The notes under the pieces were generated by a model that saw only the letters and a program-made list of their open reading frames with translations, made no database searches and was not told where the DNA came from. Of a DNA stretch of 64,000 nucleotides, positions 8,714 to 17,178 are shown one piece after another (position 1 is the stretch's first letter; every line of letters begins with the position of its first letter). Where the stretch lies: NCBI RefSeq assembly GCF_900186615.1, contig NZ_LT896588.1, forward strand, positions 1,263,347-1,327,346. Direction: 5' to 3'. The position numbers and the translations under genes are program-made. The DNA comes from Parabacteroides bouchesdurhonensis (GTDB lineage Bacteria; Bacteroidota; Bacteroidia; Bacteroidales; Tannerellaceae).

Positions 8714-9268
8714 TTAGATTTCTAGATAAAACCGCCTCATTTTAACCAAAGTACGAGACACTAAATTTTTCGCAGATTGATAATTTATTCCCAAAAATTC
8801 ACCTATTTCATTATAATCCAGTTCACGGATAAAACGTAAATAGACAATCTCTCGTTGCCGGGGAGACAACTTTTCTATTGCATTCTGCAATTTTTTTCTT
8901 TGGATTAAATCATCGTCATTTTCTAAAAAATGTGTAAGAAAGAAATCGTCCGTCGTAAAGTCAAATGATAAATCATCTATTGTCAATTTATTCACACTGA
9001 CCGACATTTCATCATATAACCTATTACGTAAAGATTTAATAAGGTATGTATTAACGTGGATAGTTGCTGAAAGATTTTTTCGGTTAATATATAATTTTAC
9101 AAACATGTCCTGAATACAATCTCTCACCATTTCGTAATCCGGCATTATTTTCATACCATAGGCCAATAACGGCTGATATTGCTTGCCATAAATATATGCC
9201 ATTGCTTCCTTATCTCCCGATAAAAAACATTCCCATAACTCTATATCCGTTAATGTAGAATATGACAT
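8714..9268 (-). CDS. ECF-type RNA polymerase sigma-70 factor
   Basis: 184 residues with the two ECF regions: sigma region 2 (about 24-90, with MVRDCIQDMFVKLY) and region 4 (about 124-180, with SPRQREIVYLRFIRELDYNEIGEFLGI helix-turn-helix). It should direct transcription of the SusC/SusD locus when released by the FecR protein at 3974-5074; this pairing is inferred from order and strand, because the genes are about 3.6 kb apart with a foreign-looking cassette between them. The gene starts 27 bp after the DUF4434 gene, so it may also be read from that upstream unit. Confidence 0.92.
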   Translation of the reverse strand: MSYSTLTDIELWECFLSGDKEAMAYIYGKQYQPLLAYGMKIMPDYEMVRDCIQDMFVKLYINRKNLSATIHVNTYLIKSLRNRLYDEMSVSVNKLTIDDLSFDFTTDDFFLTHFLENDDDLIQRKKLQNAIEKLSPRQREIVYLRFIRELDYNEIGEFLGINYQSAKNLVSRTLVKMRRFYLEI

Positions 9269-9295
9269 ACAATTTTTTATTCTCTTGGTACACGA

Positions 9296-10348
9296 TTAAG
9301 GCCGTTGTTGTGTTTTCAACCAATTTGCATAATCTGTATACAATTTTTCGGCACGAACCTGGTTTATAGACGCAATTGATCCCGGTTTACTCATTAAACC
9401 ACAATATTGATAAATTAAAATATTGTCTACAAACGGAGATATATCTTCCAATTGCGCATGTATACGTTCAAATGAAGATGGGATAAGCGGACTTCTATAT
9501 ACGTCTCCTTCAAAATCGAAGACTTCCAAATCAGCCCATAATCTGGAACGACCGGCTTTAGCATGTACGCGATATAAACCTTCATAATACTTGCCTGCAG
9601 TACCGGCTTTAGCCTTTCGTACTCCTACTTCGTCCTGATAAGCTACAATATCTACATCTAAACGTTCAAGTTGTCTGACATACTGATCATCCAAACGGAT
9701 TGATTTAGTTCCATAAGGAGCAATCAGATTTACAGAATGAGGTATTAATTCACGTGCCATACGAGAACAGTCGTTTACATACGTAATTGTCGTTTCATCA
9801 ATCGTACGGTAAAGGCCCGATTCATTCGGAAAATACCAACCATAAAAGCTCTTGTGATGTCCGTACTTTTCCGCCACTTCTTCCATTCCTTTGGCACGAA
9901 GTATTGCAACATCCTTATTCGTCATCATTTTACTCACGTCACGGTAATCCGCCCAGAAATCGTTACTGATAAAAAATTTAATGCCACACTCATCAGCGGC
10001 ACTCATAACAGCTTCCAATGGATCCGGAGAAGCCATATCATACATCGGTTGCAGTTTAGACGGATACAATGTCTTTCCATTATCGGCAACGGACAACAGC
10101 ACCAAGTATTCCATACCTAAACTGCTTATATCTTTTATCAGTGCCTTCCATTGTTCGTCTGAAAAAGAAGCAAAAGCCGGATTCCAATAAGTTCCTTCTA
10201 CATCAGAATGATGCTTAAACTCAAACCAAGAACCGATAATAGGTTTTACATTCAGATTCTTTTTATAATCAAAAGCCTGCAATTTACCACTCATACATGC
10301 CGAAGCAAGGGCCAAACCACTTGTATATATAAAATTACGCCTATCCAT
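9296..10348 (-). CDS. DUF4434-type putative glycoside hydrolase
   Basis: 350 residues from ATG 10348; the frame extends to 10360 but there begins with TTG. The N-terminus MDRRNFIYTSGLALASACM has the twin-Arg-like, Ser/Ala-rich look of many Bacteroidales exported enzymes. The body reads as a TIM barrel with the family features KPIIGSWFEF near the start, ISSLGMEYLVLLSV, SFYGWYFPNE, and VDIVAYQDEVG. DUF4434 proteins are thought to be glycosidases; the Glu in YFPNES and the acidic residues in YQDEVG are candidate catalytic residues, but this is inference. It follows the propeller gene by 14 bp and precedes the sigma gene by 27 bp. Confidence 0.75.
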   Translation of the reverse strand: MDRRNFIYTSGLALASACMSGKLQAFDYKKNLNVKPIIGSWFEFKHHSDVEGTYWNPAFASFSDEQWKALIKDISSLGMEYLVLLSVADNGKTLYPSKLQPMYDMASPDPLEAVMSAADECGIKFFISNDFWADYRDVSKMMTNKDVAILRAKGMEEVAEKYGHHKSFYGWYFPNESGLYRTIDETTITYVNDCSRMARELIPHSVNLIAPYGTKSIRLDDQYVRQLERLDVDIVAYQDEVGVRKAKAGTAGKYYEGLYRVHAKAGRSRLWADLEVFDFEGDVYRSPLIPSSFERIHAQLEDISPFVDNILIYQYCGLMSKPGSIASINQVRAEKLYTDYANWLKTQQRP

Positions 10349-10362
10349 CTCTTTTCTCAATT

Positions 10363-11289
10363 TTATTTTACATCTATTACTGAAATTCCCGAACTTGTTC
10401 CTATGTACAACTTATTATTGTACAATGTCATTACTTGTATTCTATTGTCCGGCAAATTACTGTTCTCTGTTGTATATTTCTTCCAGTTTTTACCATCAAA
10501 CATATCCAGACCCTTATAAGAACCTACCCATAAACGGCCCTTTGAGTCTTCTACAAGAGATATTATAACATTATCCGATAAAGGAGAATTTGAAGTATCA
10601 TATGTTTTTTCAATTTCACCCTTTCCATTTAGAAGGGTAACACCTTTGCATGTACCCGCCCATATCCGGTTATTTTTACCTGCCGCTAGTGCATACACTA
10701 TGTAATCCGGTAATTTACTATTATTTACCGTATAAGAAGTCCATAGCTTTCCGTCATAAGAAGATAGCCCTAGATAAGTACCGATCCATATCTTATTATT
10801 GGAATCACAAGCAAGAGACAAAACTGAATTACCAGCCAGATTATGATCTTTTACTGTGAAGTTTGTCCATTTATTGCCTTCACCCATCATTACGCCTCCT
10901 TGCCACAAGCCGGCCCAGATACGCCCGTTCATATCCTCCATCAATACATTAGCCGAAGTCGGTATTTCTTTAACTCGTTCAAATGTTTGTGTGCCTTTTT
11001 CTGCCAGATAAACACCTTTTCCCCATCCACTCATCCATAAACGGTCTGCACCATCTATTAGAAAACTTTCCAGATAAGTATCTTCATCCGATACTAACTG
11101 CCAACCTGTATTTACCTGTTTATATACACCTCCATAAGTGGCAGCAAATAAGTTCCCCGCCTTATCAAAACTAATAGAACGGATATCATTCTTTGGAGAA
11201 TATGCCTCTACAATCTGCATGGAAACAAATTGGGCTTGCAAATGAAACACACAAAGGCAAAGAACTAATAATGAGAATAGCTTTTTCAT
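10363..11289 (-). CDS. Secreted Reg_prop-type beta-propeller protein
   Basis: 308 residues: a cleavable signal peptide (ending LQAQ) and then about seven repeats of the Reg_prop kind (for example NKIWIGTYLGLSSYDG, GRLWVGSYKGLDMFDG, NRIWAGTCKGVTLLNG). Such repeats normally form the periplasmic sensor of hybrid two-component systems that detect glycans. Here there is no Y_Y_Y domain, membrane segment or kinase, so the protein is a free secreted propeller. It is the first gene of a unit with the DUF4434 enzyme and possibly the sigma factor, suggesting a carbohydrate-binding helper. A Bacteroidetes-type promoter lies at 11320-11348. Confidence 0.8.
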   Translation of the reverse strand: MKKLFSLLVLCLCVFHLQAQFVSMQIVEAYSPKNDIRSISFDKAGNLFAATYGGVYKQVNTGWQLVSDEDTYLESFLIDGADRLWMSGWGKGVYLAEKGTQTFERVKEIPTSANVLMEDMNGRIWAGLWQGGVMMGEGNKWTNFTVKDHNLAGNSVLSLACDSNNKIWIGTYLGLSSYDGKLWTSYTVNNSKLPDYIVYALAAGKNNRIWAGTCKGVTLLNGKGEIEKTYDTSNSPLSDNVIISLVEDSKGRLWVGSYKGLDMFDGKNWKKYTTENSNLPDNRIQVMTLYNNKLYIGTSSGISVIDVK

Positions 11290-11319
11290 GAATAATCAAT
11301 CTATATCGTTTCTATATTG

Positions 11320-11348
11320 CAAATATATAGAAAATTCAGCAAGACAAA
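11320..11348 (-). promoter_or_regulatory. Promoter of propeller gene (TTTG / TATATTTG)
   Basis: On the minus strand, TTTG at 11348-11345 and TATATTTG at 11327-11320 match the Bacteroidetes -33 and -7 boxes with 17 bp between them, placing the start about 25 bp before the ATG at 11289. The -33 box overlaps the T-tract of the tRNA terminator. Confidence 0.6.
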
Positions 11349-11349
11349 A

Positions 11350-11385
11350 AAGCTCCTCAACAACAATCTGCTATTGAGGAGCTTT
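11350..11385. terminator. Intrinsic terminator after tRNA-Gln
   Basis: AAGCTCCTCAA (11350-11360) pairs with TTGAGGAGCTT (11375-11385). T-runs flank it on both strands, and on the minus strand the stem ends in GCTTTTTTG, directly downstream of the tRNA gene. Confidence 0.85.
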
Positions 11386-11392
11386 TTTCCTG

Positions 11393-11463
11393 TTGTCTCA
11401 CGAGGATTCGAACCTCGACAGACAGAACCAAAAACTGTAGTGCTACCATTACACCATGAGACA
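11393..11463 (-). tRNA. tRNA-Gln (anticodon UUG)
   Basis: A 71-nt minus-strand cloverleaf without encoded CCA. The acceptor stem TGTCTCA pairs with TGAGACA, the D-arm reads TGGTGTAATGGTA, the anticodon loop reads TTTTGGT with TTG as anticodon, and the T-arm reads GAGGTTCGAATCCTC. The discriminator base is A. The U1-A72 pair and the sequence match bacterial tRNA-Gln. Confidence 0.95.
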
Positions 11464-11537
11464 ATCCGACGCTTTATTTAAAGCGATGCAAAGGTAAGAA
11501 ATTAATCTTATATTGCAAATTTTTTGTGCATTTTTTG

Positions 11538-12830
11538 CTACTTCACAATCAACAAGTAATAATTCTTTTTACCTCTCTGCACTAATAAATACTTATCATC
11601 AAGCAAAAAAGAACAGTCTATTACCGCATCTGCTTCTGCGAGCTTTTCTTTATTCAGACTTACACCGCCACTCTGAACTAATTTACGCATTTCTCCTTTT
11701 GACGGAAAAACAGCCGCTTTCTCTGTAAGTAAATCAACTGCTTTTATTCCTGTAGAAAGTTCATCGCGAGAAATTTCAAATTGAGGAACTCCATTGAATA
11801 CATCCAATAACGTAGCTTCATCCAGTTTTTTCAAGGCTTCAGAAGTTGAACTTCCAAACAAAATATTTGAAGCCTCAACAGCAGCCTCATAATCCTCTAA
11901 AGAATGAACCATTACCGTCACTTCCTTTGCCAAACGTTTCTGCAACGGGCGCAAATGAGGAGCAGCAGCCTGTTCTTCTTCCAGAGCAGCTATTTCCTCT
12001 TTATCCAAAGCGGTGAATATCTTAATATATTTAGCAGCATCAGCATCACTTACATTCAACCAAAATTGATAGAACTTATAAGGCGATGTATAACGACGGT
12101 CTAACCAAACATTTCCGGATTCTGTTTTTCCAAATTTACCTCCGTCTGCTTTTGTGATAAGCGGGCAAGTCAGAGCATATGCCTCACCGCCTAACTTGCG
12201 ACGAATAAGCTCCGTACCGGTGGTAATATTCCCCCATTGATCCGAACCGCCCATCTGCAAACGGCATCCCTCATGTTCATATAGAAAAAGATAGTCGTAT
12301 CCTTGTAGTAATTGATAAGAAAACTCAGTAAATGACATACCTACATTTGAATCGGCGCTTAAACGTTTCTTTACCGAATCTTTTGCCATCATATAATTAA
12401 CGGTAAGATGTTTACCTATATCACGAATAAAATTCAGGAAAGAATAATCCTTCATCCAGTCATAGTTGTTTACCAACTTGGCCGCATTAGGCGCATCAGA
12501 ATCAAAATCAAGAAATTTAGCCAACTGAGCTCTAATAGCATTCTGATTATGACGGAGAGTTGCTTCGTCTAACAGATTACGTTCGGCAGACTTCATAGAT
12601 GGATCGCCAATCATACCTGTAGCACCTCCAACCAATGCTATAGGACGATGCCCTGCGCGTTGAAAATGCTTCAACATCATTACGCTTACAAGGTGACCTA
12701 TATGCAACGAATCTGCTGTCGGATCAATACCCACATAAGCCGAAGTCATTTCTTTCTGTAATTGTTCTTCCGTTCCAGGCATCATATCATGAATCATGCC
12801 CCTCCATCTTAATTCTTCTACAAAATTCAT
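11538..12830 (-). CDS. tyrS: Tyrosyl-tRNA synthetase
   Basis: 430 residues, the usual length. Charges tRNA-Tyr in the cytoplasm. Class I signatures are the HIGH motif at residues 43-46 (SLHIGHLVS) and KFGKT (in [11 protein letters not shown]); the tyrosine-binding loop GGSDQWGNI is present, and the C-terminus is an S4 RNA-binding domain (VQSGGVSLN). Monocistronic, with a TACCTTTG promoter box at 12889-12896. Confidence 0.97.
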   Translation of the reverse strand: MNFVEELRWRGMIHDMMPGTEEQLQKEMTSAYVGIDPTADSLHIGHLVSVMMLKHFQRAGHRPIALVGGATGMIGDPSMKSAERNLLDEATLRHNQNAIRAQLAKFLDFDSDAPNAAKLVNNYDWMKDYSFLNFIRDIGKHLTVNYMMAKDSVKKRLSADSNVGMSFTEFSYQLLQGYDYLFLYEHEGCRLQMGGSDQWGNITTGTELIRRKLGGEAYALTCPLITKADGGKFGKTESGNVWLDRRYTSPYKFYQFWLNVSDADAAKYIKIFTALDKEEIAALEEEQAAAPHLRPLQKRLAKEVTVMVHSLEDYEAAVEASNILFGSSTSEALKKLDEATLLDVFNGVPQFEISRDELSTGIKAVDLLTEKAAVFPSKGEMRKLVQSGGVSLNKEKLAEADAVIDCSFLLDDKYLLVQRGKKNYYLLIVK

Positions 12831-12888
12831 CGTATTAATTTATATCATATTAATTATTATACATTTAATATACGGGTATAAAGCGTAG

Positions 12889-12896
12889 CAAAGGTA
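12889..12896 (-). promoter_or_regulatory. tyrS -7 box (TACCTTTG)
   Basis: TACCTTTG on the minus strand fits TAnnTTTG and lies about 58 bp before the tyrS start codon. I do not see a clear TTTG -33 box. Confidence 0.5.
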
Positions 12897-12937
12897 CGAC
12901 TTTTAGTTGACAGTTAGCTATCGACTGTTGACAATTA

Positions 12938-13597
12938 TTACTTTATGCCTACGCCAATAATATTTTCTTCTATCTGATGAGTGAAAAGTTCCATATCGAC
13001 AGATAAGGCTTCCGCAAGTTTAGTATAAACAAGACGTATGTCGATCTGTTTATCATCCGTTTCAACCAACAAACGACCCGGCCAAACAGCTTGTAAAGCC
13101 TCAACATTAAAATATTCACCAAAAGAAAGATAAAACCCTTGATTCACCAGTTGCACAGCCAACTCTCCATTTCCTCGAAAACCATGAATAATCCAAGGTA
13201 CATGTGGCCGAATTCGCTTTTTGGCTGCAATAATCTCTTGCCATGCTTTTACACAATGAATAATTAGAGGTTTAGCACAATCTTCGGCCAACCGGGCTTG
13301 TGCAAAAAAAATGTCTTGTTGGGCAGATAAAGATGTTTGGACCAGTTTATCAAACCCCGCCTCTCCTACCGCAACTATTTCAGGTAAGAAAAGCAATGAT
13401 TTTAATTCCTTCAATTGTATTTCCGCATTCTCAATATACCAAGGATGAATCCCACACGAAAAAAGATTCCTTTCGAGAGAAATTTGATTTTCTTCCGAGA
13501 GAAATTCAGATTTCATCCGAATGGGGTCAAAATTGATGACTGCAATATCTTCCGGATGAACGGATGGTTGATGAGTATGTATATCGTAATATTTCAT
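12938..13597 (-). CDS. TatD-family metal-dependent hydrolase, short form
   Basis: 219 residues, shorter than classic TatD (about 260). The HTH metal motif is at His7/His9 (YYDIHTHQ), then FSCGIHPWYI, VAVGEAGFD, PLIIHCVKAWQE and LLVETDD in the right order, giving the TIM-barrel metal ligands of this DNase/amidohydrolase group. Last gene of a tight operon; it starts 1 bp after yidD ends. Oddity: residues about 29-45 (FLSEENQISLERNLF) are encoded by two near-identical 21-bp units also found in the non-coding gap near 42.6 kb, so this segment looks like an inserted repeat kept in frame. Confidence 0.85.
   Translation of the reverse strand: MKYYDIHTHQPSVHPEDIAVINFDPIRMKSEFLSEENQISLERNLFSCGIHPWYIENAEIQLKELKSLLFLPEIVAVGEAGFDKLVQTSLSAQQDIFFAQARLAEDCAKPLIIHCVKAWQEIIAAKKRIRPHVPWIIHGFRGNGELAVQLVNQGFYLSFGEYFNVEALQAVWPGRLLVETDDKQIDIRLVYTKLAEALSVDMELFTHQIEENIIGVGIK
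13465..13510. repeat. Two 21-bp repeat units inside the tatD-like gene
   Basis: On the minus strand, AATTTCTCTCGGAAGAAAATC is followed immediately by a second near copy ending in CTCGAAAGGAATC. The region TTCCTTTCGAGAGAAA (plus strand) is shared base for base with the intergenic copy at 42610-42625, and ATTTTCTTCCGA follows in both. Confidence 0.7.
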
Positions 13598-13598
13598 T

Positions 13599-13820
13599 TT
13601 AGGGAACCGGGTCGTATCCGCTTCCTCCCCACGGATGACAGCGAAGTATTCGTTTTACGGCCAAATACAAACCTTTTATAGGACCATATTTCTTTAAAGC
13701 CTGCACGGCATATTCCGAACAAGTAGGTGTAAACCTGCACGAAGCCGGTGTCATAGGCGAAATACAATATTTATAGAAATAAACCGGCAATAAAAGAAGT
13801 GTAGTAAAAAAGCGTTTCAT
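13599..13820 (-). CDS. yidD: Membrane protein insertion efficiency factor YidD
   Basis: 73 residues, the normal size for this small membrane-associated protein, which helps YidC-dependent insertion. It carries the family core [15 protein letters not shown] and [15 protein letters not shown], and ends in [17 protein letters not shown]. Placed as usual beside rnpA (1 bp apart). Confidence 0.97.
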   Translation of the reverse strand: MKRFFTTLLLLPVYFYKYCISPMTPASCRFTPTCSEYAVQALKKYGPIKGLYLAVKRILRCHPWGGSGYDPVP

Positions 13821-13821
13821 T

Positions 13822-14208
13822 TTATTTGTCCCGGAGGATCGCTATTGCTTTATTCATCGCTTTTTCTATATCAGTAAACGGGTGAATCTCTTTATCCAAA
13901 TAAAGAAAAGCAATAAGCATACTTCTATTTTTTGCTAAAAGTGGTTCTATCAAATCGTATTTACGTGTTCGATAAGCCTCACGAACCTGACGTTTAATCA
14001 AATTCCGCTTTACTGCACGTTTAAATTTCTTCTTCGGAACACTTACCATAATAGATGCAGGAGCCGGTAACTGTTCTTCCATCGGTAAATAAATAACCCG
14101 CAGTGGAAACGCTATAAACGATTGCCCTTGAGCAAATAGTAAATCAATATAACGTTTCCACGACAGGCGTTCTTCTTTTGAAAGAGTATACCTTTTAACT
14201 TCTGTCAT
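13822..14208 (-). CDS. rnpA: Ribonuclease P protein component
   Basis: 128 residues. Protein cofactor of RNase P, which trims the 5' leader of pre-tRNA. The RNR-type signature appears as [17 protein letters not shown]. It overlaps hemD by ATGA (start codon inside the hemD stop), so translation is probably coupled. Confidence 0.96.
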   Translation of the reverse strand: MTEVKRYTLSKEERLSWKRYIDLLFAQGQSFIAFPLRVIYLPMEEQLPAPASIMVSVPKKKFKRAVKRNLIKRQVREAYRTRKYDLIEPLLAKNRSMLIAFLYLDKEIHPFTDIEKAMNKAIAILRDK

Positions 14209-14972
14209 CTTTTTTTCTTATCGCCCAGCTCCTTCTTCAGATATAATTCCAAAGCAGCTGTCATAGAAGGAGCTTCGGGAGTCGGAGCTTCCACATCCAA
14301 ACGCAGCCCGGCATCTTTTACCGCTTTTGCGGTTGTAGGGCCGAAACATCCGATCCGGATATCATTTTGCTCGAAATTAGGGAAGTTCTTCAAAAGAGAA
14401 GATATTCCTGAAGGGCTGAAAAAGACTAACATATCATAATCAAACTTCTCGTCTTCTGCAAAGTCATTACTTACTGTACGGTACATCACAGCTTTCGAAT
14501 AATTAATCTTTTTAGCATCCAACATAGCAAACAAATCATCTTTATGCACGTCTGATACGGGCACCAGATATTTTTCTTTGGCATGTTTGCCGATTACTGT
14601 GACTAAATCATCCAGTTTTCCATTCTGACCATAAAATATTTTACGTTTTCTATATACAATATACTTCTGCAAGTATACAGCAATAGCCTCTGTCATACAA
14701 AAATATTTCATTGTCTCCGGAACAGTGATTCTCAATTCTTCACACAAATGGAAAAAATGGTCGATAGCCGTGCGTGCAGTAAATACAACAGCCGTATGGT
14801 CCAGGATAGAGATTCTTTGCTGTCTAAATTCTTTCGAACTTATTGCTTCAACCTTAATAAATGGTCGAAAATCTATTTCCACACCATATTTTTCTGCAAT
14901 ATCGAAATAAGGTGATTTCTCTGATGCAGGCTTCGGTTGTGACACCAGCAATTTTTTGATATTCAATGCCAT
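14205..14972 (-). CDS. hemD: Uroporphyrinogen-III synthase-like protein
   Basis: 255 residues. Two-lobed HemD fold: KLLVSQPKP at the start, VVFTARTAIDHFF, and in the second lobe DMLVFFSPSGISSLL and IGCFGPTTAKAVKDAGL. HemD cyclises hydroxymethylbilane to uroporphyrinogen III. The family is poorly conserved, and many gut Bacteroidales lack a full heme pathway, so the role may be in tetrapyrrole/cobamide-related chemistry instead. It overlaps the DUF4271 gene by 10 bp and rnpA by 4 bp. Confidence 0.88.
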   Translation of the reverse strand: MALNIKKLLVSQPKPASEKSPYFDIAEKYGVEIDFRPFIKVEAISSKEFRQQRISILDHTAVVFTARTAIDHFFHLCEELRITVPETMKYFCMTEAIAVYLQKYIVYRKRKIFYGQNGKLDDLVTVIGKHAKEKYLVPVSDVHKDDLFAMLDAKKINYSKAVMYRTVSNDFAEDEKFDYDMLVFFSPSGISSLLKNFPNFEQNDIRIGCFGPTTAKAVKDAGLRLDVEAPTPEAPSMTAALELYLKKELGDKKKR

Positions 14973-15691
14973 AATAGAGTACTCGTCTCGATAAAATTAT
15001 ACAAATAAACCATACCTTGATATAAAAACATCAATGGTAAAATTTCTTGGCCGCAAAGGTACAAACTTATATACAATAAACCAGCATTTCTCTTGTGAAA
15101 TATCCGTATTGTCTTATAAATTATCACAAAACGGAACAAAATATAGAAAAATATAAACAAAATTACGGGTATAAAAAGATGAGCCGTTACAAAAATCAAC
15201 CATAATACCGGTATATATAATAAAGTGCCCCAAGCACTAATAGTTGCATTATAGTTCATTTTCCAGAATTTATAACGCGGCGTATCTGTAAAAATACAGC
15301 CAAATAAATAGTAAAAGAATTGTTTAAACTGATAAAACAGGCAAAGGACAACAAATATAATTCCTATGGATATCAATACGGCGTTTTCTTTCAGATGATT
15401 TACATACCCATAAGCTCTGGCTACTTCAAATAAAAAAATGCTGGATAAAAATAATGCCTGAAATATCATAAAATTGCGAAAGAACCATTCACTTCCTACC
15501 GGCTTTTCAAAAAGGCTTTGTCGTTCTCTCAAAAACACAACATCTCTAAGCATCTTTAGAAACAAACGGAAATTTGTACGGAATACAATAGCAAAAGCAA
15601 CAAATAAAACAAACAGCATAGTGAATATAATATCATCTACCAACTGCCCGTCCCATAAACGAATGCCCACATATCCTTCAAAAATTCCCAT
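14963..15691 (-). CDS. DUF4271 integral membrane protein
   Basis: 242 residues with about six hydrophobic segments (for example DDIIFTMLFVLFVAFAIVF and ILISIG-type helix near 105). DUF4271 proteins are found beside hemD across Bacteroidales; function unknown. It is the first gene of the operon that continues with hemD, rnpA, yidD and the tatD-like gene, all overlapping or nearly so. Confidence 0.85.
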   Translation of the reverse strand: MGIFEGYVGIRLWDGQLVDDIIFTMLFVLFVAFAIVFRTNFRLFLKMLRDVVFLRERQSLFEKPVGSEWFFRNFMIFQALFLSSIFLFEVARAYGYVNHLKENAVLISIGIIFVVLCLFYQFKQFFYYLFGCIFTDTPRYKFWKMNYNATISAWGTLLYIPVLWLIFVTAHLFIPVILFIFFYILFRFVIIYKTIRIFHKRNAGLLYISLYLCGQEILPLMFLYQGMVYLYNFIETSTLLWH

Positions 15692-15745
15692 TTATTCTGA
15701 ATTGTGCTGCAAATATAGTGTAAAATAACGAATTGTATTAAAAGC

Positions 15746-15785
15746 AAATCATCCCGATCGTTTTTTAAAATGATCGGGATGATTT
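15746..15785. terminator. Terminator hairpin with ATCCCGAT repeat
   Basis: AAATCATCCCGATC (15746-15759) pairs exactly with GATCGGGATGATTT (15772-15785). It follows the dihydrolipoyl dehydrogenase gene (minus strand). A third ATCGGGAT copy lies at 15794-15801. The same core recurs at 25213-25274 and 50778-50836. Confidence 0.75.
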
Positions 15786-15806
15786 AGAAAAAACATCGGG
15801 ATGAAA

Positions 15807-17153
15807 TTATAAAGCTTCTTTTATTATTTCACCTACTGTTGGATGTGGAAAGACAATAGACTTTAGCTCGTCCGCTTTCATTCCTTTTTCAATAGCCATG
15901 CCGGCAATAACTATTAGCTCGGATGCAGGATTGCCAAGCAGATGCGCTCCGATAATTGTTTCATCTTCCGCAAGGATCAACTTACAAACACCATTACCCA
16001 TTTCATTTTCCGCAACGAAACGACCGGAAAATGCCATCGGAATCTTTTTAACGATATATGGCGTACCTTCGGCCATTAATTCTTCTTCTGTCTTTCCAAC
16101 GCCAGCAATTTCAGGATTTGTATAAACCACGCCCGGAATAGCTTTATAACTCATACCTGCATCGCCTTTTCCTAAAATATGTTTCACCGCGACCTCAGCT
16201 TCACTTACGGCCGTATGCGCCAACAAAGAAAATGCCGTAATATCACCACAAGCATATACATTTGGCAAAGAAGTCTGCATATATTGATTCACCTTAATAC
16301 CATTACGGAAAGGTTCTACGCTTAACGTTTCCAAACCGAAGCCTTTTGTTACCGGACGACGTCCTACGCTCAGCAAGACTTTATCACCATGTAACGTAAA
16401 TGTTTCGCCATCTTTTTCAACAGAAACTTCCGTACCATATACACCGGTAACTTTATGGCTCAGATAAAATTTAATTCCTCGTTTCGCATATTCAGCTTGC
16501 AACATTTCGGATAATTCACGATCCATCGGTCCCAGAATCTTATCCAGCATTTCAACTACGTGAACTTCTGTTCCCATGCTATTGAAAAAAGAAGCAAATT
16601 CCATGCCGATAACCCCACCGCCTATAATTACTAACGAGGCGGGAAGTTCTTTAGACAATAATGCTTCACGACTTGTCCAGTATTCCGTTTCCGACAATCC
16701 GGGAATTGGAGGAATAACTGTTTCAGAGCCTGTACATATTATCAAATTAGCGGCATCATAAGTCTCTTCTCCGCAGGCAATCGTAATTGTACCATCGGCA
16801 GCCCGGCCTTTTATTTCCGCTTCACCCATTATCATAACAACTCCATGCTCGGTCATCTTCATACGGATTCCGGCCGTTAATTTCTTAACTACTTTGCTTT
16901 TACGGGCAATGATTTTAGGAAAATCGAAAGAAGGGTTTTCTGCAGATACGGCATATTTGGAGGCATGCTTAATCGTATCATACATTTTTGCCGAATAAAG
17001 AAGGGTTTTTGTAGGAACACATCCTTCATTTAAACAAACACCACCTAATGCGTTTTTTTCAAAAAGTACAGTTGAAAGACCTGAGGCTGCAGCTTCTCCG
17101 GCAGCCGTATAACCGGCAGGGCCTCCACCGATTATGGCAACATCGTATTTCAT
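15807..17153 (-). CDS. lpdA: Dihydrolipoyl dehydrogenase (E3)
   Basis: 448 residues. FAD- and NAD-binding disulfide reductase that reoxidises lipoamide in 2-oxoacid dehydrogenase or glycine cleavage complexes. Seen: FAD GxGxxG motif (IIGGGPAGY), redox pair Cys40/Cys45 in GGVCLNEGCVPTK, NAD-binding VIIGGGVIGMEF, and the C-terminal His437/Glu442 pair in FPHPTVGEII. No E1/E2 genes lie nearby, so which complex it serves is open. It follows the PH-like membrane gene by 25 bp. Confidence 0.93.
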   Translation of the reverse strand: MKYDVAIIGGGPAGYTAAGEAAASGLSTVLFEKNALGGVCLNEGCVPTKTLLYSAKMYDTIKHASKYAVSAENPSFDFPKIIARKSKVVKKLTAGIRMKMTEHGVVMIMGEAEIKGRAADGTITIACGEETYDAANLIICTGSETVIPPIPGLSETEYWTSREALLSKELPASLVIIGGGVIGMEFASFFNSMGTEVHVVEMLDKILGPMDRELSEMLQAEYAKRGIKFYLSHKVTGVYGTEVSVEKDGETFTLHGDKVLLSVGRRPVTKGFGLETLSVEPFRNGIKVNQYMQTSLPNVYACGDITAFSLLAHTAVSEAEVAVKHILGKGDAGMSYKAIPGVVYTNPEIAGVGKTEEELMAEGTPYIVKKIPMAFSGRFVAENEMGNGVCKLILAEDETIIGAHLLGNPASELIVIAGMAIEKGMKADELKSIVFPHPTVGEIIKEAL

Positions 17154-17178
17154 GCTTATAGATTTAATATATTATTAT

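Noticed and set aside
11350-11385. Attenuator of the propeller gene
   Set aside because: It lies upstream of the promoter boxes at 11320-11348 and is explained as the terminator of tRNA-Gln.
13465-13510. Frameshift or decay in the tatD-like gene
   Set aside because: The repeat keeps the frame and all metal-binding motifs are present on both sides, so the gene looks intact.
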